The translations under genes and the position numbers were made by a program. Shown in pieces: positions 1 to 6,590 of a DNA stretch of 11,459 bases. How positions within the stretch are numbered: the stretch's first letter is position 1; the number at the start of each line of letters is the position of its first letter. The notes beneath the pieces were generated by a model. It did not search any database. It saw only the letters and a program-made list of their open reading frames with translations, and was not told the DNA's origin. The stretch lies in NCBI GenBank assembly GCA_027364495.1, contig DAHXPE010000398.1, forward strand, positions 1 through 11,459, in the 5' to 3' direction. Source of the stretch: Candidatus Heimdallarchaeota archaeon (GTDB taxonomy: Archaea > Asgardarchaeota > Heimdallarchaeia > Hodarchaeales > LC-3).

Positions 1-1
1 T

Positions 2-193
2 ATCCAGCATATAAAATTTCAAAAGAATCATTCTTTAATTTTTTTTCTTGGTGATCATCTGGGTTTAAATGAAAATGAAAAATCGTTCTTAAGTTGTTAC
101 CAAGCGATATCTCTTGGAAAGATCGAACTACTAGGTTCACAATGTATTACAATAATTTATCATTATGTTGATGATCCTGTAAATTTCATTTAA
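2..193 (+). CDS. trmY: C-terminal fragment of a SPOUT-type tRNA methyltransferase, TrmY-like (5' end outside the window)
   Basis: The reading frame is open from the window edge to a TAA at 191-193 and gives 63 residues. I see a LGDHLGL motif (residues 16-22), then AISLG (36-40), then SQCITIIYHYVDD near the end. This order (GDH loop, SLG, then a Cys-Ile strand followed by a short Asp-containing tail) matches the C-terminal trefoil-knot SAM-binding region of archaeal TrmY as I know it. TrmY methylates N1 of pseudouridine 54 in the tRNA T-loop. The N-terminal part and start codon lie upstream, so length and start cannot be judged. It precedes uS10 by 104 bp on the same strand. Another SPOUT family remains possible because only the last third is visible. 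Confidence 0.6.
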   Translation: MQHIKFQKNHSLIFFLGDHLGLNENEKSFLSCYQAISLGKIELLGSQCITIIYHYVDDPVNFI

Positions 194-281
194 GGGATTG
201 ATTATAATTAAAAAGTCAAAATTGAAACTTTCAAATAAGTTAAAATTATTCAATTGATTGCTATCATTTGTTCCTTTTAGC

Positions 282-288
282 AAGGTGA
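282..288 (+). promoter_or_regulatory. Shine-Dalgarno site of the uS10 gene
   Basis: AAGGTGA lies 9 nt before the TTG start at 298 and is complementary to the anti-SD core of archaeal 16S rRNA. It supports TTG as the start codon. Confidence 0.6.
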
Positions 289-297
289 AATTTTTAA

Positions 298-609
298 TTG
301 ACTATTGCAAGAATTAGATTAATGAGTACTAATCATCATGAATTAGATGGTATTTGCCAAGAAATGAAACAAATTAGTGAAAGAACTGGTGTTAGAATGA
401 GAGGACCCGTTCATCTACCTACTCGAAGATTACGAGTTCCCACCAGAAAAAGCCCCTGTGGTGAAGGTACAGCCACTTGGGAAACATATGAAATGAGAAT
501 TCATAAACGTCTTATTGATATCGATGCTGAAGAAAAAACTATGAGACAAATTATTCGATTAAATGTTTCAAGATCAATCTTTGTCGAAATCGAATTAAAA
601 GGATCTTAA
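298..609 (+). CDS. rps10: Small ribosomal subunit protein uS10 (S10)
   Basis: The protein has 103 residues, the usual archaeal/eukaryotic uS10 length. Signatures are RIRLMST (residues 5-11), TGVRMRGP (30-37), LPTRRLRVPTRKSPCGEG (40-57) and EMRIHKRLIDIDAEE (65-79). uS10 is a component of the 30S head; its extended loop reaches toward uS14 and uS3. The start is TTG at 298 behind a good Shine-Dalgarno site, and it reproduces the expected N-terminus. The next gene (uS7) begins 16 nt after the stop, so the two are surely co-transcribed. In most archaea uS10 follows EF-1A at the end of the uS12-uS7-EF2-EF1A string; here it precedes uS7 directly, which is unusual. Confidence 0.97.
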   Translation: MTIARIRLMSTNHHELDGICQEMKQISERTGVRMRGPVHLPTRRLRVPTRKSPCGEGTATWETYEMRIHKRLIDIDAEEKTMRQIIRLNVSRSIFVEIELKGS

Positions 610-614
610 ATAAC

Positions 615-620
615 GGTGGA
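615..620 (+). promoter_or_regulatory. Shine-Dalgarno site of the uS7 gene
   Basis: GGTGGA sits 5 nt before the TTG at 626 and decides that TTG as the start of uS7, in the 16-nt gap after uS10. Confidence 0.55.
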
Positions 621-625
621 TTATT

Positions 626-1204
626 TTGGTATTAAGCGATAAAAATATTTTACTCTTCAATGAATATGATTGTTCTGATATTCAAGTAAATGATGACGGT
701 TTAAAACGTTATATTTCATTTAAACCCTGTTTATTGCCACATTCAAGTGGTAGACATGAACACAAGCGATTTCACAAATCCAATATTCATATTGTAGAAA
801 GATTAGTAAATAAATTAATGTCCCCAGGACGTAATAATGGTAAAAAAATGCTTGCTATGAATGCTATGACCAGAGCGTTCAAGATTATTCAACTAAAAAC
901 AGGAATGAACCCTGTTCAAGTATTAGTCAATGCTATAGTAAATTCAGCCCCAAGAGAAGAAACAACCAGAATTTCTTATGGTGGTATTGTATTTCACTCA
1001 GCAGTGGACAGTGCTCCTCAAAGACGTGTTGATGTTGGATTAAATCTTATTGCAACAGCTATCAAGTCTGATTCCTTTAACAATTTAAAAAGTTTTGAAG
1101 AATTGATTGCTGAACAAATTATTTTAGCAGGCCAAAATGATCCTAGATCATTTGCTGTCAAGAAAAAACAGGATCTCGAGCGTGTAGCTTTAGCAGCACG
1201 TTAA
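626..1204 (+). CDS. rps7: Small ribosomal subunit protein uS7 (S7)
   Basis: The protein has 192 residues, typical of the archaeal form, which is longer than bacterial S7. Diagnostic segments are LKRYISFKP (26-34), PHSSGRHEHKRF (38-49), NIVE/HIVERLVNKLMSPGRNNGKK-type helix (55-74), NSAPREETTRISYGG (106-120) and PQRR (131-134). uS7 is a primary rRNA-binding protein of the 30S head next to the E site. The TTG start at 626 follows a Shine-Dalgarno site and gives the expected archaeal N-terminal extension. It is 6 nt upstream of the METTL5-like methyltransferase, so uS10, uS7 and the methyltransferase look like one transcript. No uS12 or elongation factor gene is adjacent, unlike the usual str-type string. 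Confidence 0.97.
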   Translation: MVLSDKNILLFNEYDCSDIQVNDDGLKRYISFKPCLLPHSSGRHEHKRFHKSNIHIVERLVNKLMSPGRNNGKKMLAMNAMTRAFKIIQLKTGMNPVQVLVNAIVNSAPREETTRISYGGIVFHSAVDSAPQRRVDVGLNLIATAIKSDSFNNLKSFEELIAEQIILAGQNDPRSFAVKKKQDLERVALAAR

Positions 1205-1210
1205 GAGATT

Positions 1211-1834
1211 ATGTCCGATTTTTCTAAATTAATTCCTTTTTTTAATTCCATTTCAACAAGTTTTTCTGATCCCAATTTTTTTTTAGAGCAATATTCAACT
1301 ACATTAGAAATTCTTGAAACTTATTATAATTTTTATCCAGCTACAGCATCCGATATAATAATTGACTTGGGAATTGGAACCGGTTTACTATCGTTTCTTG
1401 CTTTTAAAAAAGGAGCTAAAAAAATTATTGGCATTGATATTGATAAAAAAGCATTGAAGAAAGCTCAAAACAATGCTTTAGAATTACATATTCATAATTT
1501 AAATCTTATTCATTCATCTGTCGAGTTTTTTAATTTTAAAAAATTTACGAATAAAGTAAACGGCATAATAATGAATCCACCTTTTGGTACAAAAAGAAAA
1601 TATCTTGATTTCGTATTTTTGAAAAAATCAATGCTGACTAAAGCTTGGATCTTGACTCTTCACAAAGATAACTATGAATCAGACAAAATGATACTAGATT
1701 TGTGCAAAATAAATAATTATATTGTTGGACATAAAAAAAATTTAATTTATTCTATCCCCAATACTCATAAAACTCATACATTAACTACATATCCAGTTAA
1801 GGTTACATTATATCTTTTAATCCCCAATATGTAA
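1211..1834 (+). CDS. METTL5-like rRNA N6-adenine methyltransferase
   Basis: This is a 207-residue class I SAM-dependent methyltransferase. Motifs in order: LEQYST (25-30, the METTL5-family LEQY motif), DLGIGTG (52-58, SAM-binding motif I), GIDID (74-78, motif II), NPPFGTK (122-128, the N6-adenine NPPF catalytic motif with the family-specific GTK), LHK (150-152) and a C-terminal SIPNTHKTHT segment that corresponds to the YKFHKKK region. Human METTL5 with TRMT112 makes m6A in 18S rRNA helix 44 near the decoding site; an equivalent 16S role here is inference. The ATG start lies 6 nt after uS7 with no strong Shine-Dalgarno, so translation coupling is likely. Its 3' end overlaps the convergent RIO2 gene by 18 bp. 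An AT-rich, Lys/Asn-rich composition matches its neighbours. Confidence 0.88.
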   Translation: MSDFSKLIPFFNSISTSFSDPNFFLEQYSTTLEILETYYNFYPATASDIIIDLGIGTGLLSFLAFKKGAKKIIGIDIDKKALKKAQNNALELHIHNLNLIHSSVEFFNFKKFTNKVNGIIMNPPFGTKRKYLDFVFLKKSMLTKAWILTLHKDNYESDKMILDLCKINNYIVGHKKNLIYSIPNTHKTHTLTTYPVKVTLYLLIPNM

Positions 1835-2743
1835 ATTTTTCTTTGCCTCTTTTATTAAATCTTTACAAAATTTTTCTATATCAAAAGGTTCTAACTTAAA
1901 TTTTTTATTGAAAAATGTGTAAATATTATTGACATCAGTTGCTAATATATCGAGTGCATTAGGATGCGTTAACTCGACAAATTGAGGCCAATCAATTATT
2001 GTTAATTTTATAGATTCATTTTCTTCTCTTATTAAGATATTGAATGGAGAAAAGTCTCCATGAATAATATTAAAATTAATCATGGTCTTTACATAGCCCA
2101 TTAATTCAGTATATATACTCTTATATGCATCTTCATTTATATCATTAACATTTTGTAATTCAACACCTTCAATTAATTCCATTACTATTAAATGTCTATT
2201 GTATCCATATACTTGTGGGACAGGAATTATTCCAGCTAATTTTTTTAATGCAATGACTTCACGTTTTGCATTTATTGTTGATTCATATAATTTAGATATA
2301 TGCCTCTTATTTGCAATAAATTCTCTTTTTCTTTTTGTTGCTTTAAATTTGGTTTTTCCAATTTTATGAAATTTAAGAGCACAAGGAGTTTCATTCGATA
2401 GTATACCAGTAAAGACGTTTGATTCTTTTCCAATTCCTATTGGATTGCCTATAGCTAATAAAACATCTCTTTTTACTAATTCATTAACTGCCAGAGCATC
2501 GTAACCCATATAATTTAATTCAACACTACTGTAGCTATCCTCTATCCTATGAGCTGACAATATATCAATTTTATCTAAATAGCTAATTTTTTTATTTAAA
2601 AATTTTATTGAAAAGCCTGTCATTTTAGCTATATCTTCAATTTTGATGATATTGAAGTTCACCATTAATTGTTCAATAGCTGAAATGATTGTGAAATCTT
2701 TTTCATCGAGGGTTTTGAAATGCTCAAGTATTTTCAGATTCAT
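1817..2743 (-). CDS. rio2: RIO2-family atypical serine/threonine kinase/ATPase
   Basis: The protein has 308 residues, full length for archaeal RIO2. An N-terminal winged-helix domain (about 1-90) precedes the RIO kinase domain. I see the P-loop IGKES (104-108), the ATP-binding lysine in ALKFH (K124), the AKREVIALKKL helix with its conserved Glu (159-169), the catalytic loop HGDFSPFN (228-235; D230, N235) and the metal-binding IDWPQ (250-254; D251). The winged helix and the GIGKES loop separate RIO2 from RIO1. RIO2 acts in late small-subunit maturation, binding pre-40S/30S particles as an ATPase. It starts at an ATG, is divergent from SRP54 across 78 bp to SRP54's longest possible frame (135 bp to its preferred start), and overlaps the METTL5-like gene tail to tail. 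Its location beside ribosomal head proteins and an rRNA methyltransferase fits its role. Confidence 0.95.
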   Translation of the reverse strand: MNLKILEHFKTLDEKDFTIISAIEQLMVNFNIIKIEDIAKMTGFSIKFLNKKISYLDKIDILSAHRIEDSYSSVELNYMGYDALAVNELVKRDVLLAIGNPIGIGKESNVFTGILSNETPCALKFHKIGKTKFKATKRKREFIANKRHISKLYESTINAKREVIALKKLAGIIPVPQVYGYNRHLIVMELIEGVELQNVNDINEDAYKSIYTELMGYVKTMINFNIIHGDFSPFNILIREENESIKLTIIDWPQFVELTHPNALDILATDVNNIYTFFNKKFKLEPFDIEKFCKDLIKEAKKNLHIGD

Positions 2744-2878
2744 TCGTTATCTTTTACTTTCTAATTTAATCATTAAATAGTTGTTTTATTTTGTTATTAA
2801 TTAGCTATCCATTAAAAAATTTTGACAAAGAAAATTTTTAAATTTATTTCAAATTTACTAAAATATTTAGGTATAAAA
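2744..2878. promoter_or_regulatory. Divergent promoter region between RIO2 and SRP54
   Basis: This 135-bp, very AT-rich gap separates the ATG of RIO2 (minus) from the preferred ATG of SRP54 (plus), so both promoters must lie here or inside the flanking genes. TATA-like stretches are visible around 2834-2846 (plus) and 2773-2781 (minus), but the base composition makes such matches frequent. I cannot place the start sites. Confidence 0.4.
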
Positions 2879-4237
2879 ATGCTAGACTCATTATCATTGT
2901 CATTAAGAAATATAGTGAAAAAAGTCAAGGGAACCTCATTAATTGATGAAAAACAAGTTAATAGTATGATTGAGGATTTAGAAGCCGCTTTAATTGAATC
3001 AGATGTAAATGTTGATTTAGTTTTATCGATGACTGAAAGAGTTCGGGAGCTTGCTTTGCAAGAAAAATTACCTCCTGCTGTTGCTCGTACTGATTTTATT
3101 ATTAAGGTTATACACGACGAAATGATAAATCTACTCGGCAAAAAACATGTTGACTGGAATCCAGATCCAACAAAATTGAATAAACTTATGTTCATTGGTG
3201 TTCAAGGTTCAGGAAAAACTACTGTTATTGCAAAAGCTGCTCTTTATTGGAAAAGAAGGGGTATGGTTCCTGCGATTATCGGTGCTGATACATTTCGACC
3301 AGGAGCTTTTTCTCAATTACAGCAACTTGTTGCAAATTATAATATTGAGGTATTTGGCAGTGAAAAGCCAAAGGAAGAATCAAATAAAATAGTAAAATCA
3401 GGCCTTGAATATTTCACAAAACAATCTAAAACAACTCCAAATATGATCCTGATTGATACTTCTGGAAGACACAAGGAAGAAAAAAACCTTTTAAAAGAAA
3501 TGGAGAATATCGCAAAAGCTGCTTCTCCAGATGAGATTGTACTTGTGATAGATGGAACGATTGGTCAAAAGGCATTTGCACAAGCAGAAGCATTTAATAA
3601 ATCAACTAAGATTGGTTCCATAATCGTGACAAAGATGGATGGATCAGCTAAAGGAGGTGGAGCTCTCTCAGCTGTGTCAGCAACGAATTCGAAAATCAGG
3701 TATTTAGGAACGGGTGAAAAAATTGAAGATTTCGAAAAATTTGATCCAGAACGATTTGTAGAACGATTACTTGGAATGGGTGATCTAAAAGGAATTTTAG
3801 AGAGAGTTACTACCGCTGGGTTGCTAGATCAAAGTGAGGACGCAATTGAGGCCTTTAAGAAAGGAAAAATGAATCTACAACTTTACAGAACATACATGAA
3901 ACAAATGAATAATATGGGAAATATGTCAAAAATATTGTCCATGCTTCCGGGAGTAGGAGGATCAATAACACCTGGTATGGAAAAAACAAGTAAAGAAATG
4001 ATGGCAAAATTCAGCGCAGTCCTAAATAGTATGACCGAGGAAGAATTGGAATCTTTTCATCCTACGAAAACATTAAAATTATCACGAAGAGAAAGGATTT
4101 CTCATGGTTCAGGAACCTCAGTGCAAACAATCCAAGAATTGCTTAAAAATTATGAAACTACTCAAGTTTTTATGAAAAAGATGAGAAAAACTCGTGGAAA
4201 AGACAAAATGTTTTCCGGTCTTGGAAATTTGAAATAA
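2879..4237 (+). CDS. srp54: Signal recognition particle GTPase SRP54
   Basis: From the ATG at 2879 the protein has 452 residues, normal for archaeal SRP54. The N domain spans about 1-95, followed by the G domain: P-loop GVQGSGKTT (107-115), DTFRPGA (137-143), DTSGR (193-197; the family normally has DTAGR), TKMDG (251-254/255) and GTGEK (277-281). The methionine-rich M domain follows, with LERV near 307-310 and the 7S RNA-binding SRRERISHGSGTS segment close to the C-terminus. It binds signal peptides at the ribosome and docks to FtsY. A longer frame opens at a TTG at 2822, but its extra 19 residues do not belong to the family, and TAGGTA at 2868-2873 lies just before the ATG; I therefore chose 2879. 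A T-rich stretch follows the gene. Confidence 0.96.
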   Translation: MLDSLSLSLRNIVKKVKGTSLIDEKQVNSMIEDLEAALIESDVNVDLVLSMTERVRELALQEKLPPAVARTDFIIKVIHDEMINLLGKKHVDWNPDPTKLNKLMFIGVQGSGKTTVIAKAALYWKRRGMVPAIIGADTFRPGAFSQLQQLVANYNIEVFGSEKPKEESNKIVKSGLEYFTKQSKTTPNMILIDTSGRHKEEKNLLKEMENIAKAASPDEIVLVIDGTIGQKAFAQAEAFNKSTKIGSIIVTKMDGSAKGGGALSAVSATNSKIRYLGTGEKIEDFEKFDPERFVERLLGMGDLKGILERVTTAGLLDQSEDAIEAFKKGKMNLQLYRTYMKQMNNMGNMSKILSMLPGVGGSITPGMEKTSKEMMAKFSAVLNSMTEEELESFHPTKTLKLSRRERISHGSGTSVQTIQELLKNYETTQVFMKKMRKTRGKDKMFSGLGNLK

Positions 4238-4240
4238 TAA

Positions 4241-4247
4241 TTTATAT
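4241..4247 (+). promoter_or_regulatory. Candidate TATA box of the TFB gene
   Basis: TTTATAT lies 74 nt before the TFB ATG, directly behind the SRP54 stop. A start site about 25 nt downstream would leave a leader of roughly 50 nt. The AT-rich background lowers confidence. Confidence 0.35.
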
Positions 4248-4260
4248 CCAATATTACATA

Positions 4261-4320
4261 CTTTTATTTTCTATTAGCTCTCTTATTTCTATCTTTAATT
4301 TTTATAGATATCTTTTTTTT
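4261..4320 (+). other. T-rich tract: SRP54 terminator and/or TFB leader
   Basis: These 60 bases are mostly T and C and include several runs of four or more T. The last run is eight T directly before the TFB ATG. Archaeal intrinsic termination uses T runs on the non-template strand, so this could end the SRP54 transcript. No Shine-Dalgarno is present, so TFB must be read from an unstructured U-rich leader or a nearly leaderless mRNA. Confidence 0.4.
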
Positions 4321-5325
4321 ATGAATTTAAATGATAGTTCTTCCAGTAATTTTTGTGAAGAATGTGGAACTTTAGTTATTCAAACTGCTACACACAATGT
4401 GTGTCCAGCTTGTGGCCTTGTTCAAGGACAGAAGTTTGTTGAAGGGAGCTATATTAGCATAGATTCCTCAAATTCTTTTGGAAACCAGTTTGTGGATGTG
4501 GCAAATAAGCCATCTCTCGCTAATGGTGGAGCAGGAAGTTTTATTGATTTCTATGGTAATTGGAATTTGACTGATTATTCTGGTAAAACAATTAACCAAG
4601 GAAAATTTTTTAGATATGCACGTCTTAAAAAGATGAATGATTATTATTCTCAATCCAGTAACCAGTTAAAACTTTATAGAGCTTTACAATTAATTAATAG
4701 ACTACATGGTGTTTTGGACCTTCCAGAAAGTTTGAAAGACGAAATTTCAAGGTTATACAGAAAATGTTATCAAAAAATTCCAACACATTATAGAATTCCC
4801 ATTGTTGTTGCAGCTTGTTTTTACCTCTCCAACAAATTAATGAATTACAACATACTTTTAAAAGAAATTGTTCTTGCTTGTGAAAAATTAAATTTAAATG
4901 TAAAAGGAAAAACTTTGATAACAGCTGCATCTGAAATTAAAAAAAGTTTGAGACTCCAAATTAGAGCAACCAGACCAGAAGAATATTTAGAAAAAGCAAT
5001 TCTTGCTCTTACCAATAATAAAGCATTGATTGAAAAATTAAGATTAATGCACATTGGAATTAATGAGTATACCATTCAAATTAGATCTGAATGCTTAAAT
5101 ATAATTAAACAACTTAATATTGATAAAAGAGGTGGTAGAAATCCTTTTATTCTAGCAGCAGCATGTGTTGCTGGTTCAGATACAATTGTATCTTCTAAAA
5201 TTGGCAAAAAAAGAGGAATTGCAACCCAAAAAATCGTTGCAGAATCTTGTAATATACCAGAATATACATTACGCGAACATTATATAAAAATAATAAAACC
5301 TGTAATAAAAAAGATGATTAATTAA
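4321..5325 (+). CDS. tfb: Transcription initiation factor B (TFB/TFIIB homolog), divergent
   Basis: The protein has 334 residues, slightly longer than usual (about 300). An N-terminal zinc ribbon uses C12, C15, C28 and C31 (CEECG and CPACG), with 12 residues between the pairs. A reader/linker segment follows (about 70-108), in which the GSFIDFYG...SGKTINQGKFFRYARLKKMN string aligns with the archaeal G-x-x-ID...SGK...LRKWQ pattern but lacks the usual Trp-Gln. Two cyclin repeats occupy about 115-205 and 220-330; the second has GRNPFILAAACVAGSD (272-287) and the helix-turn-helix ATQKIVAESCNIPEYTLREHY (301-321). It recruits RNA polymerase to TBP-bound promoters via the BRE. The start is an ATG with no Shine-Dalgarno. 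It converges on the actin gene 41 bp away. It may be one of several TFB paralogs; the altered reader points that way, but this is inference. Confidence 0.9.
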   Translation: MNLNDSSSSNFCEECGTLVIQTATHNVCPACGLVQGQKFVEGSYISIDSSNSFGNQFVDVANKPSLANGGAGSFIDFYGNWNLTDYSGKTINQGKFFRYARLKKMNDYYSQSSNQLKLYRALQLINRLHGVLDLPESLKDEISRLYRKCYQKIPTHYRIPIVVAACFYLSNKLMNYNILLKEIVLACEKLNLNVKGKTLITAASEIKKSLRLQIRATRPEEYLEKAILALTNNKALIEKLRLMHIGINEYTIQIRSECLNIIKQLNIDKRGGRNPFILAAACVAGSDTIVSSKIGKKRGIATQKIVAESCNIPEYTLREHYIKIIKPVIKKMIN

Positions 5326-5340
5326 AATTCTTAGAAAAGA

Positions 5341-5353
5341 GAGAAAAAAATTA
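5341..5353 (-). terminator. Poly-T terminator candidate of the actin gene
   Basis: Read on the minus strand, a run of seven T followed by a CT-rich stretch lies just downstream of the actin stop, in the 41-bp gap to the convergent TFB gene. T runs of this kind are enough for archaeal RNA polymerase termination. Confidence 0.35.
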
Positions 5354-5366
5354 TTGTATAAGGGAT

Positions 5367-6503
5367 TTAAAAACCAATTCTCTTAATTGCGGCATTACCA
5401 GTTTCTTGATATTCTTTCTTTGAAATCCAAAGTCTCTGGAAAGTTTTTAATGATGATAAAATAGAACCACCAATCCAAACAGAATATCTTCTTTCAGGAG
5501 GAGCAACAATTCTGATTTCCACATTTTCTGGAACTAACTCAGTTAATTCTTTGTGTAATCTTTCTTTTAATCCAGGGAACATTGTTGAACCACCAGATAA
5601 AACTATATTCTGATATAATTCCTTTCGAAGATCAATATCACAAGCTTGAACTGCGTTGTGAATGGCTTCATCTAATGGATCATCTTCTTTTCCGAGCATA
5701 GAGGGGTTAAAGAATGCCTCTGGTGCAAGGAATCTTTCAGCACCAATAGTTATAGTGTTACCATCAGGTAAGATATATTGTTTTTCCATACCTTGGGCTT
5801 TTTCGGCTAATCTTAATTCTTTTTCAGGTTCAAGAGCAACATAACACAATCGTTCTTTGATATCTCTAACAATTTCACGTTCTGCTGATGAAACGAATTT
5901 ATATCCACGGCTCATAAGTAATTTTTGTAGATGTTTAGTTATATCTCGGCCAGCAATATCGATACGTCTAATTGCATGGGAAACTGAGAAACCTTCATAA
6001 ATTGGAACAATGTGTATAACTCCATCACCTGCATCAACAACCAATCCTGTGGTTCTTCCAGATGCATATAAAGATAAAACAGCTTGCATAGATACATAAA
6101 ATGCGGGAACATTGAATGTTTCGAATAATATCTCAGCCATTTTCTGTTTATTGGTTTCTGGGTTCATTGGAGGTTCAGTAAGTAAAACTGGATGATCTGC
6201 TGGGTTTACTCGCAAATCATTATGGAAAGTATAGTGCCAAATTTTTTCCATGGCATCCCAATCACTAACTGTTCCATGTTCAATGGGGTACATTAATTTT
6301 AAGACCCCTCTTAAATTCATAGCTTCTTCTCCGACATAATACTCTCTAACATAGTGATCGACGTCGGACATAATTCCTTGGTATTTAGGGTATCCAACTA
6401 AAGTTGGAAAAACTGTTCTAGGTTGATCTTCGCCAGCATAACCATTTTTGGATAAACCGGTTCCATTGTCAACAACTAAAGGTTTTGATGAAACTTCTGA
6501 CAT
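5367..6503 (-). CDS. Asgard actin (lokiactin-type), eukaryote-like
   Basis: The protein has 378 residues against 375 for eukaryotic actin and can be aligned along its whole length. Visible landmarks are phosphate loop 1 DNGTG (12-16) with K19, YPIEHG (72-77; H76 corresponds to the methylated His73), the long identical stretch [13 protein letters not shown] (141-153) with catalytic Q140 before it, phosphate loop 2 DAGDGV (157-162) with H164, [11 protein letters not shown] (208-218), LSGGSTM (302-308) and [16 protein letters not shown] (334-349). All ATPase residues I can check are present, so it should polymerise in the cytoplasm as Asgard actins do. It is not an Arp: no large insertions occur. 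The D-loop is two residues longer than in human actin. The ATG start leaves a short N-terminus. It is transcribed alone, with no profilin or gelsolin gene in view. Confidence 0.97.
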   Translation of the reverse strand: MSEVSSKPLVVDNGTGLSKNGYAGEDQPRTVFPTLVGYPKYQGIMSDVDHYVREYYVGEEAMNLRGVLKLMYPIEHGTVSDWDAMEKIWHYTFHNDLRVNPADHPVLLTEPPMNPETNKQKMAEILFETFNVPAFYVSMQAVLSLYASGRTTGLVVDAGDGVIHIVPIYEGFSVSHAIRRIDIAGRDITKHLQKLLMSRGYKFVSSAEREIVRDIKERLCYVALEPEKELRLAEKAQGMEKQYILPDGNTITIGAERFLAPEAFFNPSMLGKEDDPLDEAIHNAVQACDIDLRKELYQNIVLSGGSTMFPGLKERLHKELTELVPENVEIRIVAPPERRYSVWIGGSILSSLKTFQRLWISKKEYQETGNAAIKRIGF

Positions 6504-6561
6504 AGTATTTCACTTCAAATTCTATTTTAAGGATTTCGAATTCAAAAAAAAAGTTTCACTC

Positions 6562-6574
6562 ATTTTATTAAAAT
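6562..6574. repeat. Perfect 6+1+6 palindrome upstream of actin
   Basis: ATTTTATTAAAAT is a perfect inverted repeat around one central base. It lies 59-71 bp before the actin ATG, close to where transcription would start if the TATA candidate at 6581-6590 is used. It could be an operator, but it contains only A and T and may be chance. Confidence 0.3.
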
Positions 6575-6580
6575 AAAGTT

Positions 6581-6590
6581 TATTTTTAAA
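6581..6590 (-). promoter_or_regulatory. Candidate TATA box of the actin gene
   Basis: Read on the minus strand this is TTTAAAAATA, close to the archaeal TATA consensus. It would place the start site near 6557-6563 and give the actin mRNA a leader of about 55 nt. No strong Shine-Dalgarno precedes the ATG. The flanking bases are not a clear BRE. Confidence 0.35.

Noticed and set aside
2812..3195. 127-codon open frame on the minus strand opposite SRP54
   Set aside because: It is antisense to the well-supported SRP54 coding region and has no family features; a shadow frame.
4468..5075. Three minus-strand open frames of 61-78 codons inside TFB
   Set aside because: All lie opposite the TFB cyclin and reader regions and show no recognisable domain.
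5662..5844. 60-codon plus-strand frame inside the actin gene
   Set aside because: Complement of a highly conserved actin segment; no start signal.
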